From Planctomycetia bacterium (lineage in GTDB: Bacteria > Planctomycetota > Planctomycetia > Gemmatales > HRBIN36), in contig JAEUIE010000050.1 of NCBI GenBank assembly GCA_016795155.1, positions 62,001 through 126,000 of the forward strand: a DNA stretch of 64,000 nt, read 5' to 3'. The position numbers and the translations under genes were made by a program. Within the stretch, counting starts at the first letter, position 1; each line of letters begins with the position of its first letter. The notes under the pieces are model-generated. The model searched no databases and was not told where the DNA came from. It saw nothing but the letters and a program-made list of their open reading frames with translations. This document shows, one piece after another, positions 43,714-52,583 of the stretch.

Positions 43714-44595
43714 TTACTGCTTTTCCTTCAGCGTTGCTGCCAACGCTGTCTCAAAAGCTTCCATGGTCGCAATTTTTCCATCAGCCAGTTTTGTCTGCAG
43801 TTTTTTCAGTTCAACAATCAGCTTGCTGAATGATTCGATGTACTGTTTCTGCTGCTGATGTGCTTCCTGGCGATCACTGATCTTCCAGAAGCCTGCTTCT
43901 TCTGCGCCACGCAGCGTTGACATCTTGACCTGGATGGTTTTGGGATCATCAATCGATGACATGCTGGTCAACTTGACCGTGAGTACCGCTTCTCCCGATT
44001 TAGGTCTTTTGGTATCGGTGCATTCAAATTGATATCGTTCATTGAATAACAGCCGGTAGAGTCTGTCATTATCATCTTCCGTCAGTTGGTCAGGCAGGTT
44101 GCCAGGTGAAAATTTGCGTTGCACGAGGTTGGTAATCTCAGCATAAACCTGTCCCAATTCCCGATTGACCTGCTGTAGTCGTTCGAGTTGCTTCTTTTCG
44201 GTATCGGGTAGAATGGCCAGGTATTGCTCAAAGTTGCGTTGCTGCAGGCTCTGCTCTAGAATCATCATGGCTGCCAGCGGAGAATCGGCAAGCAATCGGC
44301 TGCCACGAGGTGTTTCCGTGGCAGTGACAATCTGACCCAACTGAAGTTGCTGTTTGAGTTTGGAAAAGTTCGGTGCATTCGCAATGTCTGATTGCAGCTT
44401 AGCCAGTTCCGAACGGACGCTGCTGATCTGGTTGAGCAGAAGCTGATTATCATACATGGCTCTGGGCTGATGATCGCCGTAACGATCCATCACTTTAGAT
44501 AACTGCAGCACAATGGCAGTGATGCTGAGCAGCAAGGCAACAGCCAGCACTGCCCACAAATTCAAGTTTCGGGATGATTGCATCGATTCCGACAT
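43714..44595 (-). CDS. Single-pass membrane protein with coiled coil, unknown function
   Basis: 293 residues from ATG 44595; an upstream extension of 36 codons is probably not translated. A membrane helix lies at about residues 11-30 (LWAVLAVALLLSITAIVLQL). A coiled coil follows (NQLLLNQISSVRSELAKLQSD and onward), then a region rich in Gln, Leu and Glu. The C-terminal third has a beta-like part (KSGEAVLTVKLTSM) and another helix pair. I do not recognise a family. It begins 19 bases after the stop of the HerA-like gene, so the two are probably co-transcribed and could act together. Confidence 0.7.
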   Translation of the reverse strand: MSESMQSSRNLNLWAVLAVALLLSITAIVLQLSKVMDRYGDHQPRAMYDNQLLLNQISSVRSELAKLQSDIANAPNFSKLKQQLQLGQIVTATETPRGSRLLADSPLAAMMILEQSLQQRNFEQYLAILPDTEKKQLERLQQVNRELGQVYAEITNLVQRKFSPGNLPDQLTEDDNDRLYRLLFNERYQFECTDTKRPKSGEAVLTVKLTSMSSIDDPKTIQVKMSTLRGAEEAGFWKISDRQEAHQQQKQYIESFSKLIVELKKLQTKLADGKIATMEAFETALAATLKEKQ

Positions 44596-44614
44596 GAGTC
44601 TTCTCACGTTTCCG

Positions 44615-47176
44615 TCAGGGTTTGGCAAAACCTGCCACCAGCCGACCACCTGCATTCCAGTAAGGCACCCACGCAATGCCGAACTGCGATATCTTGATGT
44701 CACTGCGCTTGGCAGTCAACTTGATTTCCTTCAGTTCTGCAAACGCCTTGCGCTTCCATTTATCAGCAATGACGCTCATCTGTTCGGTCAGTTCCTGTAC
44801 CTGTTTCTGGGCTGCATCAAATTCACTTTTTGCTTCATAATACCGGCGGCCTGCATCGGCTTTCTGCATTTCCTGCTGCTGGCTTCGGTTCCAGTTGAAC
44901 AGCTGACCCAGAATCGAAGTGCCTTGCTGTGCAAGTCGGTTGTATTCCTGTTGAGCTGTCGTCATGGTGCTGGCAGATTTTTGGGATTTCATTTCCTGAT
45001 CTGCTTTGCGTTGCAGCAGTTCAGCCGCTTCCTTTTCTGCTTCCTGCTGAGCAAAATTCTTGCATCGCTCCAGAAATGCCTCATGGGTTTCGTTATCTTC
45101 ACTCGTCAGGCTCAGCCCCTTGTTATGAAACACCGTGAAATCGACATTGTTGTAAAGATAATCGCTGAATTCCTTCTGCAGATCTTTCAGTCGCTTCACA
45201 TCATTCAGTCCCTTCGGAATATCCTGCCATGATGCTTCCACCGATTCGGGAGTTGAGTTCAGAGCATCTCCCACACTCTGAGCTTCGCCCCATTTTGCCC
45301 CTTGACCCGACTCGGGAGCATCGCAGATAAGACGATAAGTCCGGTCTACCACGATGCCAGCTCTACTATTGGTCAAGCTGACCTGTCCCACACCCAGCAG
45401 GCATGGTTGATAAACCAGCTTGGCTGATGCTGTCTGGCCCGGTCGCGATGCCAGTGGCACCGGCTTCAGATAATACTGGGTAACTCCCACACTTAAAATC
45501 GGCGCGACATGCGAGGCATGGTTGGTATCCGCCTGACTGACCTGCGTCTGCATTTCTTTCTTGAAAGCAACTTCAGCAGGAGCAGTCTTGGGAACCAGTT
45601 TTCCTCCACATTCGGAACAGAACTTGGTCGTGGCAGGAAGGCTGGCAGCCGGACATGATGCCTTGTTGCAACCGCCTTCTTTTGTCAGGGTGATGTTGCC
45701 TGATCCAGATGCAGTAGTGCCAGTCTTGCCTGGATCATCCTTCAGCACGCTGCTCGGCAGCTTCTTGAGTTGTTCCCGCGTCATCGGGCCAGCCAGATAT
45801 GACAGCGCCCAGCGGGTATGCATCACACGAGGCTTGCCTTCATGCACGCAGTTCATCAGGAAAACACGGTTGCCCAGGGCCGAGATGGTTTTGTCCAGTT
45901 CCGACTTATCGGCCAGGGTGCCCGCTGCATTGGCAACGCCCTGCAGGCCTTCAAGTAGTCGAGCCTTATCCCGCTCGGTCTGCAGCTTGCCGACAAACCA
46001 GGTACCCGCATTGGTCAACGCTTTGTAATCGAGATCCACCGGATTCTGTGTCGCCAGCAGAACGCCAACACCAAATGCACGAGCTTGTTTGAGCAAGGTT
46101 AGGAAAGGCTGCTTGCTCGGCGGGTTGCCCGGATGTGGCGGCAGATAGCCGAATACTTCATCCACGTAGAGCAAGGCACGCAGGCTGTTGGTGCCAGGCT
46201 GGCTTCGCGTCCAACTCAGAAACTCGGAAAGCAGCAGCGTCAGGAAGAACATCCGCTGCGATTCTTCCAGATGGGCCAGATAAAAGATGCTCTGTCTGGG
46301 CTTTCCTTCGGGTGACCGCAGTATCTTGTCGAAATCGAGTCCTTCGCCAAGAATCCAGGTCGCAAAGCTCGGTGATGCCAGGATGTTGTTCAAGGCAACA
46401 GCGAGTTTCAATCGTTCAGCCTGTGGATAAAAAGTATCCACTTCAAAAGCGCCAATGCGTGAAATGGGTGGGTCCTGAATCTGGCTGATGATGCGGGCGA
46501 GGTCCATGTCCTGCCCCTTGGTCCACGCATTGAGCAGCAGGTTGGCAACCAGGATGTGTTCACGCGATTGCAGTGGATCGCCGCTGATCTTCGTCAGTCC
46601 CAGGAGAGCAGTTGTCGTGGAATCCACCCGTTCGTTCAGTTCTTCGCGTGTCAGGTCGCCCTGTGGTGCTGCAAAGCTCTGCAGAATGGAAACCGGTCGG
46701 CCTACTTCACTGCCGGGTGTGTATATCCGCCATTCAGCTGCATCCTTCAATCGCTGAACACGATCCGGTTGCTGCCCCCAATCCCCGAGCCCCTTCTTCC
46801 AGAGCTCAGCAGTCTGCTCCGACAGTTGATCAATCGTCACTTTCTTTCGCTTGGCGATCTCTTCATCGAGCCAGGGTTTGAAGTCATCAGGCTTCAGTTC
46901 GGGAAAGGTCAGCAGCAGGTTGCACAAGTCACCCTTGAGATCAACGATAATGCACGGGATGCCATCGAGCGCTGCTTCTTCGAGCAGGGAAACGCACAAG
47001 CCAGTTTTGCCTGAACCCGTCATGCCGACCACCACGCCATGCGTAGTCAGCCAGTGGGCATCGTACATGACGTTCTTGCCCATCTCTTTGGATTTCAGAT
47101 TGTATTCCCTGCCCAGATAAAAGCAGGCGGGTGGATCAATATCCACAATTGGTTTGGCGGCGGTGGTTTCTGGCAT
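44615..47176 (-). CDS. HerA/DUF87-like ATPase with zinc ribbon and C-terminal coiled coil
   Basis: 853 residues from ATG 47176. P-loop at residues 51-58 (GMTGSGKT), then PCIIVDLKGDLCNLL, and Walker B at 335-340 (LLYVDE) followed by VFGYLPPHPGNPPSKQP. FGVGVLLATQNPVDLDYKAL and GTWFVGKLQTERDKARLL match the HerA/FtsK-type hexameric ATPase fold. A four-cysteine zinc ribbon lies at 503, 508, 520 and 523 (CNKASC, CSEC). The last 200 residues form a long coiled coil rich in Gln, Glu and Lys. This is not the short HerA of NurA-HerA repair: the zinc ribbon and coiled coil are extra and no NurA is adjacent. The role is unknown; DNA translocation is inferred. Confidence 0.83.
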   Translation of the reverse strand: MPETTAAKPIVDIDPPACFYLGREYNLKSKEMGKNVMYDAHWLTTHGVVVGMTGSGKTGLCVSLLEEAALDGIPCIIVDLKGDLCNLLLTFPELKPDDFKPWLDEEIAKRKKVTIDQLSEQTAELWKKGLGDWGQQPDRVQRLKDAAEWRIYTPGSEVGRPVSILQSFAAPQGDLTREELNERVDSTTTALLGLTKISGDPLQSREHILVANLLLNAWTKGQDMDLARIISQIQDPPISRIGAFEVDTFYPQAERLKLAVALNNILASPSFATWILGEGLDFDKILRSPEGKPRQSIFYLAHLEESQRMFFLTLLLSEFLSWTRSQPGTNSLRALLYVDEVFGYLPPHPGNPPSKQPFLTLLKQARAFGVGVLLATQNPVDLDYKALTNAGTWFVGKLQTERDKARLLEGLQGVANAAGTLADKSELDKTISALGNRVFLMNCVHEGKPRVMHTRWALSYLAGPMTREQLKKLPSSVLKDDPGKTGTTASGSGNITLTKEGGCNKASCPAASLPATTKFCSECGGKLVPKTAPAEVAFKKEMQTQVSQADTNHASHVAPILSVGVTQYYLKPVPLASRPGQTASAKLVYQPCLLGVGQVSLTNSRAGIVVDRTYRLICDAPESGQGAKWGEAQSVGDALNSTPESVEASWQDIPKGLNDVKRLKDLQKEFSDYLYNNVDFTVFHNKGLSLTSEDNETHEAFLERCKNFAQQEAEKEAAELLQRKADQEMKSQKSASTMTTAQQEYNRLAQQGTSILGQLFNWNRSQQQEMQKADAGRRYYEAKSEFDAAQKQVQELTEQMSVIADKWKRKAFAELKEIKLTAKRSDIKISQFGIAWVPYWNAGGRLVAGFAKP

Positions 47177-47319
47177 AGCCTGATTCAGACAAAAAAGAAC
47201 CAACAGGTCAATGATAGCATAGCGTGGATCAACGGCGAATTCCAATACCAAGAATGCTACGCTTTCATCAGGGTTTAAGCAGATAAGATGGTGTGAGAAT
47301 GCTGTCATTTCTAACAGGG

Positions 47320-47325
47320 TATAAT
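47320..47325 (+). promoter_or_regulatory. TATAAT box upstream of rnc
   Basis: A perfect TATAAT within GGGTATAATTACG lies 50 bases before the rnc ATG. No good -35 box is visible at 16-18 bases, so it is a weak call. Confidence 0.35.
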
Positions 47326-47375
47326 TACGACAAGGCCGTTGACCTCGCGATTAACCTGCGTTAACCTTCACGATC

Positions 47376-48092
47376 ATGGCTAACGCAGTTTCACCTTCAG
47401 TAGATATTCTCGATCGCTGTCAGGCGGTGCTGGGCTACCGTTTCCAGAAGCCGGACCTGTTGCGTTCTGCCTTGACCCATTCCTCCGGTGCCAATTCACG
47501 CCTTTCTTCCAACGAACGCATGGAGTTCCTGGGCGATGCCGTGCTAGGTCTGATTGTGTGTGAACAACTTTACACGCAATACAGCACATTTCCCGAAGGT
47601 GAGATGACCCGGATCAAGTCGGTAGTAGTTTCACGCCGTACCTGTGCTGCCATCAGCCAGGCGCTGGGCTTGCACCAGTTTCTGATGATCGGGAAGGGGA
47701 TGCAGACCGATATGCCAGCCAATGTGCTGGCTGATTTTTTTGAAGCCATCATTGCTGCGATCTATCTCGATGGCGGCTACGAAAAAGCCAGGGCATTTGT
47801 GTTGAAGCATCTGTCGCGAGAGATTGACCAGGTAGCTCTCAATACCACTGCAGAGAATCACAAATCACAGCTGCAGCAGTGGAGTCAGCGTGAAACCGGC
47901 GTTTCTCCGACCTATATCCTGCTCGATGAAAAAGGCCCCGAGCACAACAAATGCTTCAAAGTAGCAGCCAGTATAGGCAAACAACACTTCCCACCTGCCT
48001 GGGGCAAAACGAAGAAGGATGCCGAACAGAAAGCAGCCCTGAATGCACTCTCCGAACTGAACGGCGACCCACTCCCCTATGCTGGTGACTGA
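47376..48092 (+). CDS. rnc: Ribonuclease III
   Basis: 238 residues. The endonuclease domain has the signature NERMEFLGDAVLGLIV (residues about 49-64) with the catalytic Glu and Asp, and the second acidic pair in ADFFEAIIAAIYLDGG. A double-stranded RNA-binding domain follows at about 160-228 (NHKSQLQQWSQRETGVSPTY, then GKTKKDAEQKAALNAL). RNase III cuts double-stranded RNA in rRNA and mRNA processing. No downstream era gene is present. A TACT-loop palindrome (48128-48157) lies 35 bases after the stop, and other hairpins in this window could be substrates, but that is only speculation. Confidence 0.96.
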   Translation: MANAVSPSVDILDRCQAVLGYRFQKPDLLRSALTHSSGANSRLSSNERMEFLGDAVLGLIVCEQLYTQYSTFPEGEMTRIKSVVVSRRTCAAISQALGLHQFLMIGKGMQTDMPANVLADFFEAIIAAIYLDGGYEKARAFVLKHLSREIDQVALNTTAENHKSQLQQWSQRETGVSPTYILLDEKGPEHNKCFKVAASIGKQHFPPAWGKTKKDAEQKAALNALSELNGDPLPYAGD

Positions 48093-48127
48093 GTGACAAC
48101 AGATGTGATATCACGCGGGTCGGGTGC

Positions 48128-48157
48128 CACGGTTTGCGTGTACTCACGCTAACCGTG
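48128..48157 (+). repeat. TACT-loop palindromic repeat, copy C (diverged)
   Basis: CCACGGTTTGCGTG and CACGCTAACCGTGC arms close a TACT loop at 48141-48144, giving about 13 pairs with one T/T mismatch inside. It shares the loop and the GGTT and AACC frames with copies A, B and D but has a different stem tip. It lies downstream of rnc in sense orientation. Confidence 0.72.
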
Positions 48158-48197
48158 CCAAATCACTGCATAGCTATTTAAAGGATTTTCTGACACG

Positions 48198-48506
48198 ATG
48201 AACTATCCCGTCCGCTGTTATGGCAAAGAGTGCACCCACCTGGCCCAATACAAAATTGCTGCCCGCTGGAGTCATGGCACCAGCAGCGAACTCAAGACCT
48301 ATGGGCTGTCTTGTGAATCCTGTCTCCCACTCCTTTTTCGTGACAGCCTTGAAAGGCAATTGAAATCCAGCACCTTGCCTGGCGAACTGGGCGAATCGCC
48401 TGGAATCTACCGTGCCATGACAGGCTGGGGCGATTCATCCCTGGTCAGAGAAACACAACTGGAGGAAGAAATTCTGAAGGCAATGGCTGTTAACTCGGCA
48501 AAATAG
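48198..48506 (+). CDS. Small Cys-containing protein of unknown function
   Basis: 102 residues. MNYPVRCYGKECTHLAQYKIAARWSHG has a CxxxxC pair, and YGLSCESCLPLLFRDSL a second CxxC pair, giving a zinc-binding arrangement of four cysteines. The remainder is helical and acidic at the C terminus (LEEEILKAMAV). I do not recognise the family; it may be a planctomycete-specific zinc ribbon protein. It lies between rnc and the HEAT-like gene, with a terminator-like hairpin (48609-48633) after it. Confidence 0.75.
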   Translation: MNYPVRCYGKECTHLAQYKIAARWSHGTSSELKTYGLSCESCLPLLFRDSLERQLKSSTLPGELGESPGIYRAMTGWGDSSLVRETQLEEEILKAMAVNSAK

Positions 48507-48608
48507 CTAACCTCTAAAATTATCAATTTTTGTGATCAATGAACCGGTAAAATGATGTACGATACGGTGAGCCATCCACAGCCGATGTGATGGATCAAAT
48601 GAAATTCG

Positions 48609-48633
48609 AAAGGCGTGGTTACAAACGCCTTTT
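48609..48633 (+). terminator. Terminator-like hairpin before the HEAT-like gene
   Basis: AAAGGCGT (48609-48616) and ACGCCTTT (48625-48632) form a perfect 8-bp stem with an 8-base loop, and a T-run of four is built into its end. It would end transcription of the small Cys protein gene. Confidence 0.5.
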
Positions 48634-48653
48634 GCGATAGACCAGGTTAACTG

Positions 48654-50201
48654 ATGTTATTTGTCTGGATATCCCTCATCCTGTTATTCGGCATCCTTCT
48701 GGGATACCTGTATCGCCGTTGGTATTTAAGCCAAAGTGAACAGGAACCGATGTCGCTGGTCAGTCAGCAGCATCTCGATTTGTTCAACGGCGGAGGGCTC
48801 GATGAACATGAACTGGAACTGACTCGCAACCGGTATCAGCAATGGCTGCAGGAAGAACAGTTCCAGCGCATCGAAGCTACCCTGGTTCCAGGTTTGTCGT
48901 ATGTCGTCCGTGTCCGTGCCCTGGCAGAGCTGGGCACCGAAGAAGCCTGTGCCATTCTGGAAAGGCAACTGAGCCGCATCATTATTGATGACCCACTGGA
49001 ACAGGCCTGGTACTGGATTGATATCGCACATTCGTTGCGTATGCTTGCCCACGATGAAAGCCTGCCACTGCTTCTTGATCGGGTAAACCACTCGGATGAT
49101 TTTCCGCTCGTGCACTTCTATGCATCGGAACTGATTGCCTTTTCAACCTTCCCAAGCTACCTGACGGATTTTCACGATGCACATGGCAAAGCTGCCATCC
49201 GCGTACTGCATCGCGCCCTGGAAGGGCTGCGCTGTGGCATCTCTGCCCATGTTCTGGCAGAAGCCCGCATGGGAGAAATGATTGAAACAGTCTGGGATAA
49301 GCATCAGCAGGAAATGCATCCTCTTCTCGTCAGGCTGTTCTGCGAAGTCCAGAGACTGCTGCGCCGGTTTCACCAGTATGCTGAAGAACTCGAAGGCGAT
49401 GTCTTTGAGAAGGAAGCATACGAATGGCAGATGTCGCGTCTGGCCTTGCTGGAAGATCAGTTGATCGACTATGCCAGTCGTGCTCGCGAGCAATTGCCTG
49501 GCATGCTGCATGAGTTCGCCGAGAACGAAAGAGCCGACTGGATCTACGCCATTCATGAACTGCGTGCCGATGCTGGCGCCAGCCTGGTGCATTTGATCAA
49601 AAGCCAGCCTGCACTCGCTGTTTCGGAGCAGGCTGTACTCGCTCTCGGCTGGTCCAGGACTGAAGAAGCAACCACTTATCTGCAAGGCATGGTCAGCCAG
49701 GCGTTGGCAGTGCCTCGTCATCCCAGAATCAGGAAGCATCTCGAATCACCCAGTCTGGTGGCAGCGGCACTGATTGCCTTGCGATACCATCCCGGAATGA
49801 AAACCGAGCAACTGCTCATGCTCGGCGTTCGATCAGGCGACTCGCTCATTCGCTCATCTGCCCTCAGCAGTATGGGCTGGTGGATGCCCATGACGGGCGA
49901 TTCCGTCCTCATGTATCTGCAGGATGCCCGCTACGATCATCATGGCGAAGTGCGCCATGCAGCAAGAGCTGCACTTGCCAGACTCGGCGAACGACAAGCA
50001 CTACAGTGGTTCCGCCAGGGCCTGGCGAGCGAAAACAGGCAAGTAGTAGTGGAATCCATCCAGGCCATCGCCGACGAAGGCATCACACTTCTCTGGCCCG
50101 AACTCGACATGCTGGTGGATGAAGAAGAACCTGAACTGGCTTCCTGTGCCCGCGAAGCGCTCGAACAGATGCAGGAGGAGTTGGAGCGTGATGCTCAGTA
50201 A
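48654..50201 (+). CDS. Membrane-anchored HEAT-like repeat protein, unknown function
   Basis: 515 residues. An N-terminal transmembrane helix (FVWISLILLFGILLGYLYRR) is followed by a soluble region built from helical repeats. Typical HEAT-like units include VRALAELGTEEACAILERQL, YHPGMKTEQLLMLGVRSGDS and VRHAARAALARLGERQALQ, with the last 150 residues most regular. Such repeats serve as protein-binding scaffolds. No catalytic motif is visible, and the family is not recognised. The downstream gene starts 11 bases before its stop, so translation is coupled. Confidence 0.8.
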   Translation: MLFVWISLILLFGILLGYLYRRWYLSQSEQEPMSLVSQQHLDLFNGGGLDEHELELTRNRYQQWLQEEQFQRIEATLVPGLSYVVRVRALAELGTEEACAILERQLSRIIIDDPLEQAWYWIDIAHSLRMLAHDESLPLLLDRVNHSDDFPLVHFYASELIAFSTFPSYLTDFHDAHGKAAIRVLHRALEGLRCGISAHVLAEARMGEMIETVWDKHQQEMHPLLVRLFCEVQRLLRRFHQYAEELEGDVFEKEAYEWQMSRLALLEDQLIDYASRAREQLPGMLHEFAENERADWIYAIHELRADAGASLVHLIKSQPALAVSEQAVLALGWSRTEEATTYLQGMVSQALAVPRHPRIRKHLESPSLVAAALIALRYHPGMKTEQLLMLGVRSGDSLIRSSALSSMGWWMPMTGDSVLMYLQDARYDHHGEVRHAARAALARLGERQALQWFRQGLASENRQVVVESIQAIADEGITLLWPELDMLVDEEEPELASCAREALEQMQEELERDAQ

Positions 50202-51138
50202 GCCACGCTTTTCTATGCTGTTGGCTGGCTTACTCGCTTGCCTGATGCCAGTTTCGTTACTTGCTGGCCCTCATCCGTTCTTTGATGACCTCGGTTTCAT
50301 TCGCTGGCGATCAACCTGGCCGCAGGCTCAGCAGGAAGCTCTTCAGTCCGGTAAGCCTCTCTTCATTCACATGACACGTACCGACTGCAAGGATACTCCC
50401 TTCTATTGCCAGGAAGCTCTGCGCGACCCCGATATTGTCCGCATGCTCGACCGTTACTTCGTCTGCTACGCTGCTGACTACACCAGGCTGCCACCTGATC
50501 TGGACCAGTTGGTCAAAGCAAAAGGGTATACTCAGGATAAGACACCTATGCAAGTGATCCTGACGCCCAGGCGTGAAGTCATCGATTGGCGCGTGCACAG
50601 GCAGCCCAAAGCGGAAATGCTGGCCTGGCTGAAGAAATGTCTCGAAGATAAACGACTTGCCATGACGCCTGCATCCATCAAGGAAGCAGAACGCCTGGGG
50701 CAGATACTGCAGGCAGCACTCACCAGTAAAGATGCAAAACGTATTGCCTCGACATGGACAGCCTTACTCAAGCTGCAAGGATATGGTGCGCAGAAACGCC
50801 ATGCGATCGACATGATGGATAATGCTGAATCGCCTGCTCGTGAAAAAATGCGCGATGCAGCCCGCCTGGTCCGTGAAAACCTCTATCCACAGGCGCTGCT
50901 GGCTCTAGAAGAAGCCAGACAACTGGCCGAGGGGCTGCCCGTGGCAGATGACGTTCATCAATCGCTGCACTGCCTGAAGTTAATTGAATCAGCACTCGAA
51001 TGGGAACGTCAACCCCCGTCATCCAAACAGCAGCAGACCCTCAAAATACAATGGCAACAAGTGATGACCCGCTTTCCCGATAATTTCCTGACCACCGTAG
51101 CTTTTCAGAAGTGGAAAGCCATCAAGCCTGCTCGATAG
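50191..51138 (+). CDS. Secreted thioredoxin-fold protein (DUF255-like) with C-terminal helical part
   Basis: 315 residues from ATG 50191, preceded by GGAGGAG; starts further upstream would overlap the previous gene more. A signal peptide (about 1-25) is followed by a thioredoxin-like fold: WPQAQQEALQSGKPLFIHMTR, then TDCKDTPFYC and DRYFVCYAADYTRLPPDLDQLV. The usual CxxC is replaced by Cys-6x-Cys, so classical disulfide exchange is doubtful. TPMQVILTPRREVIDWR is the cis-Pro region. The C-terminal half is helical. Overlap with the HEAT-like gene suggests the two proteins act together. Confidence 0.75.
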   Translation: MLSKPRFSMLLAGLLACLMPVSLLAGPHPFFDDLGFIRWRSTWPQAQQEALQSGKPLFIHMTRTDCKDTPFYCQEALRDPDIVRMLDRYFVCYAADYTRLPPDLDQLVKAKGYTQDKTPMQVILTPRREVIDWRVHRQPKAEMLAWLKKCLEDKRLAMTPASIKEAERLGQILQAALTSKDAKRIASTWTALLKLQGYGAQKRHAIDMMDNAESPAREKMRDAARLVRENLYPQALLALEEARQLAEGLPVADDVHQSLHCLKLIESALEWERQPPSSKQQQTLKIQWQQVMTRFPDNFLTTVAFQKWKAIKPAR

Positions 51139-51542
51139 CAATAATGTTCTTCGCTGTCTCCTCTCTTTTGGGGAGAGAAATAGCAACGGTTTCTGCATTA
51201 ATCGGGGTAATGGCTGGCAGCCAGCGGATTGATACCTTCAGTCCCGCAAGGGACGACCGGGTGGTAGCTTGCAGCGCGAGCTGCAAGTAAGTGTGTTAAT
51301 CTGTTCAAGAGCCCCACCAGGGGCGATTGGACTGGGTCACGCTCTCCCAATCGCCCTTATCAGGGCTCTGGTAACGAAGAGCTCCTTTCCAGGCAGCTTG
51401 CGCAGCCAGCTACCATCTTGTCGCCCTCTTCGAGGGCTGCGTTGAACATTGCTAACTTATTGACGTGCTGAATCAGTGTGATCATTCATCGATCTAATGT
51501 CAAATACCATCCATATCGCTTCCAACTCGTTGTACGGTATAT
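51139..51542. other. Gene-free region packed with palindromic elements
   Basis: 404 bases between convergent genes. No reading frame looks coding. The middle, 51213-51437, is filled with hairpins listed separately; 51139-51200 has a weak TCTCC/GGAGA stem; and 51440-51542 holds nothing I recognise. Confidence 0.8.
51213..51437. repeat. Nested inverted repeat made of two hairpin-containing modules
   Basis: In order: GCTGG-CAG-CCAGC (51213-51225), GTCCC-GCAA-GGGAC (51241-51254), CTTGCAGC-GCGA-GCTGCAAG (51268-51287), a 22-base unit at 51309-51330 and its inverted partner at 51347-51368 (GAGCCC, 6 variable bases, GGGCGATTGG), then 51391-51438. The last part on the minus strand repeats the TGGTAGCT centre and hairpins of 51241-51287. 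Two loops are GNRA type (GCAA, GCGA). The whole is a rough palindrome around 51339. Confidence 0.78.
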
Positions 51543-51848
51543 TTAGTGCTTCACTACGGCGGCTTGCAGTCGATGTTCCAGTTTAACCAGATCTATACCG
51601 CGTATCAACACTTTCTTGTTCTGACTTGTTTGTCCACTCAAAAGAGACAGACAATTTGCCTTCACTTGAAGACACTTACTCAACAGTTCCAACAGTTCCT
51701 CATTCGCTTTACCCTTCTCCGGTGGTGCATGCAGTGAGACTTTGAGTTGTGTCCCATGCACGCCTTGAATGCCTGCATGCCTGGCGCCAGGTTTGGCCCG
51801 AATTGATAACACCACACCATCAGCATGTTGGGTTAGAAACGCATTCAC
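51543..51848 (-). CDS. YggU/DUF167 family protein
   Basis: 101 residues. The family signature is visible: VVLSIRAKPGARHAGIQGVHG, then LKVSLHAPPEKGKANEELLELLSK and LLSGQTSQNKKVLIRG, which corresponds to the conserved GKAN and SG..S..K patterns. The function is not known; members are small single-domain alpha/beta proteins. The stop lies inside a repeat-rich gap. Its start overlaps the stop of the YggS gene by four bases (ATGA), so the two are one operon. The YggS-YggU pairing is common in bacteria. Confidence 0.88.
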   Translation of the reverse strand: MNAFLTQHADGVVLSIRAKPGARHAGIQGVHGTQLKVSLHAPPEKGKANEELLELLSKCLQVKANCLSLLSGQTSQNKKVLIRGIDLVKLEHRLQAAVVKH

Positions 51849-52552
51849 CTTTCAGGCATCCCTTCGAAGTAGGCTGAACCGATCCGTACCAGCGTTGCCC
51901 CTTCCTGAATCGCTTCTTCAAAATCCTGCGTCATGCCCATCGAGAGGTGCTTCAATTCATGTGGCGAAGGCAACTGCATCGTTTCCGCCTGATGGCGCAA
52001 CTTGGCGAAAACTTTACGTGCATGAGCATCATCAGACTGCAACGCCGACATGCCCATAAGCCCGGTGACTTTGACATGGTGCAACTCAGCCAGCCAGTCT
52101 GGAATGCTCGGCCACTCTTTCTCAGCTATGCCCGTCTTCGTTTCTTCATCGGTCATGTGCAGTTCCAGCAGCACTTCCTGCACACGGTTGATCTTCCTGG
52201 CTTCTTCTTCAATCGCCAGCAGCAAACGCTGGCTGTCTACGGAATGAATCAGCGTAACCAGCGGAAGCGTGCGCTCCACTTTGTTCCGCTGCATATGCCC
52301 GATGAGGTGCCAGGATGCTTTCGGAACAGCAGCAGCCTTCTCCCACAACGATTGCGGCCTGCTTTCGCCAAACGCATGGAACCCCAGTTGCTGCATTTTG
52401 CGAATAACTGCGGTATCCACATATTTCGTCACCGGAATCACGGTTACTGCATGCCTTGGCCGCCTGGCTCGCAGACAAGCCTGCTGGATACGTTCCTCAA
52501 TAACTGCTGCATTCTCCTGCAATCGTTGCAAGACGTTGTCCGACTCGCTCAT
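51845..52552 (-). CDS. YggS family PLP-binding homeostasis protein
   Basis: 235 residues from ATG 52552, with an AGGAAGG site a few bases upstream; a start at 52591 would add 13 residues. AVTVIPVTKYVDTAVIRKMQQ carries the PLP lysine in TKY, and FGESRPQSLWEKAAAV, WHLIGHMQRNKVERTL, SVDSQRLLLAIEEEARK and SMGMTQDFEEAIQEGATLVRIGSAYFEG are family motifs. These proteins bind pyridoxal phosphate and control its level. The gene overlaps yggU and is divergent from the DUF1015 gene, with only 31 bases between. Confidence 0.93.
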   Translation of the reverse strand: MSESDNVLQRLQENAAVIEERIQQACLRARRPRHAVTVIPVTKYVDTAVIRKMQQLGFHAFGESRPQSLWEKAAAVPKASWHLIGHMQRNKVERTLPLVTLIHSVDSQRLLLAIEEEARKINRVQEVLLELHMTDEETKTGIAEKEWPSIPDWLAELHHVKVTGLMGMSALQSDDAHARKVFAKLRHQAETMQLPSPHELKHLSMGMTQDFEEAIQEGATLVRIGSAYFEGMPER

Positions 52553-52583
52553 AAGATGACCTTCCTGATGGAGGAATGTCTGC

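Noticed and set aside
51241-51438. CRISPR-like array of repeats
   Set aside because: The units are inverted, not direct, and spacers are not of constant length; it is a nested palindrome instead.
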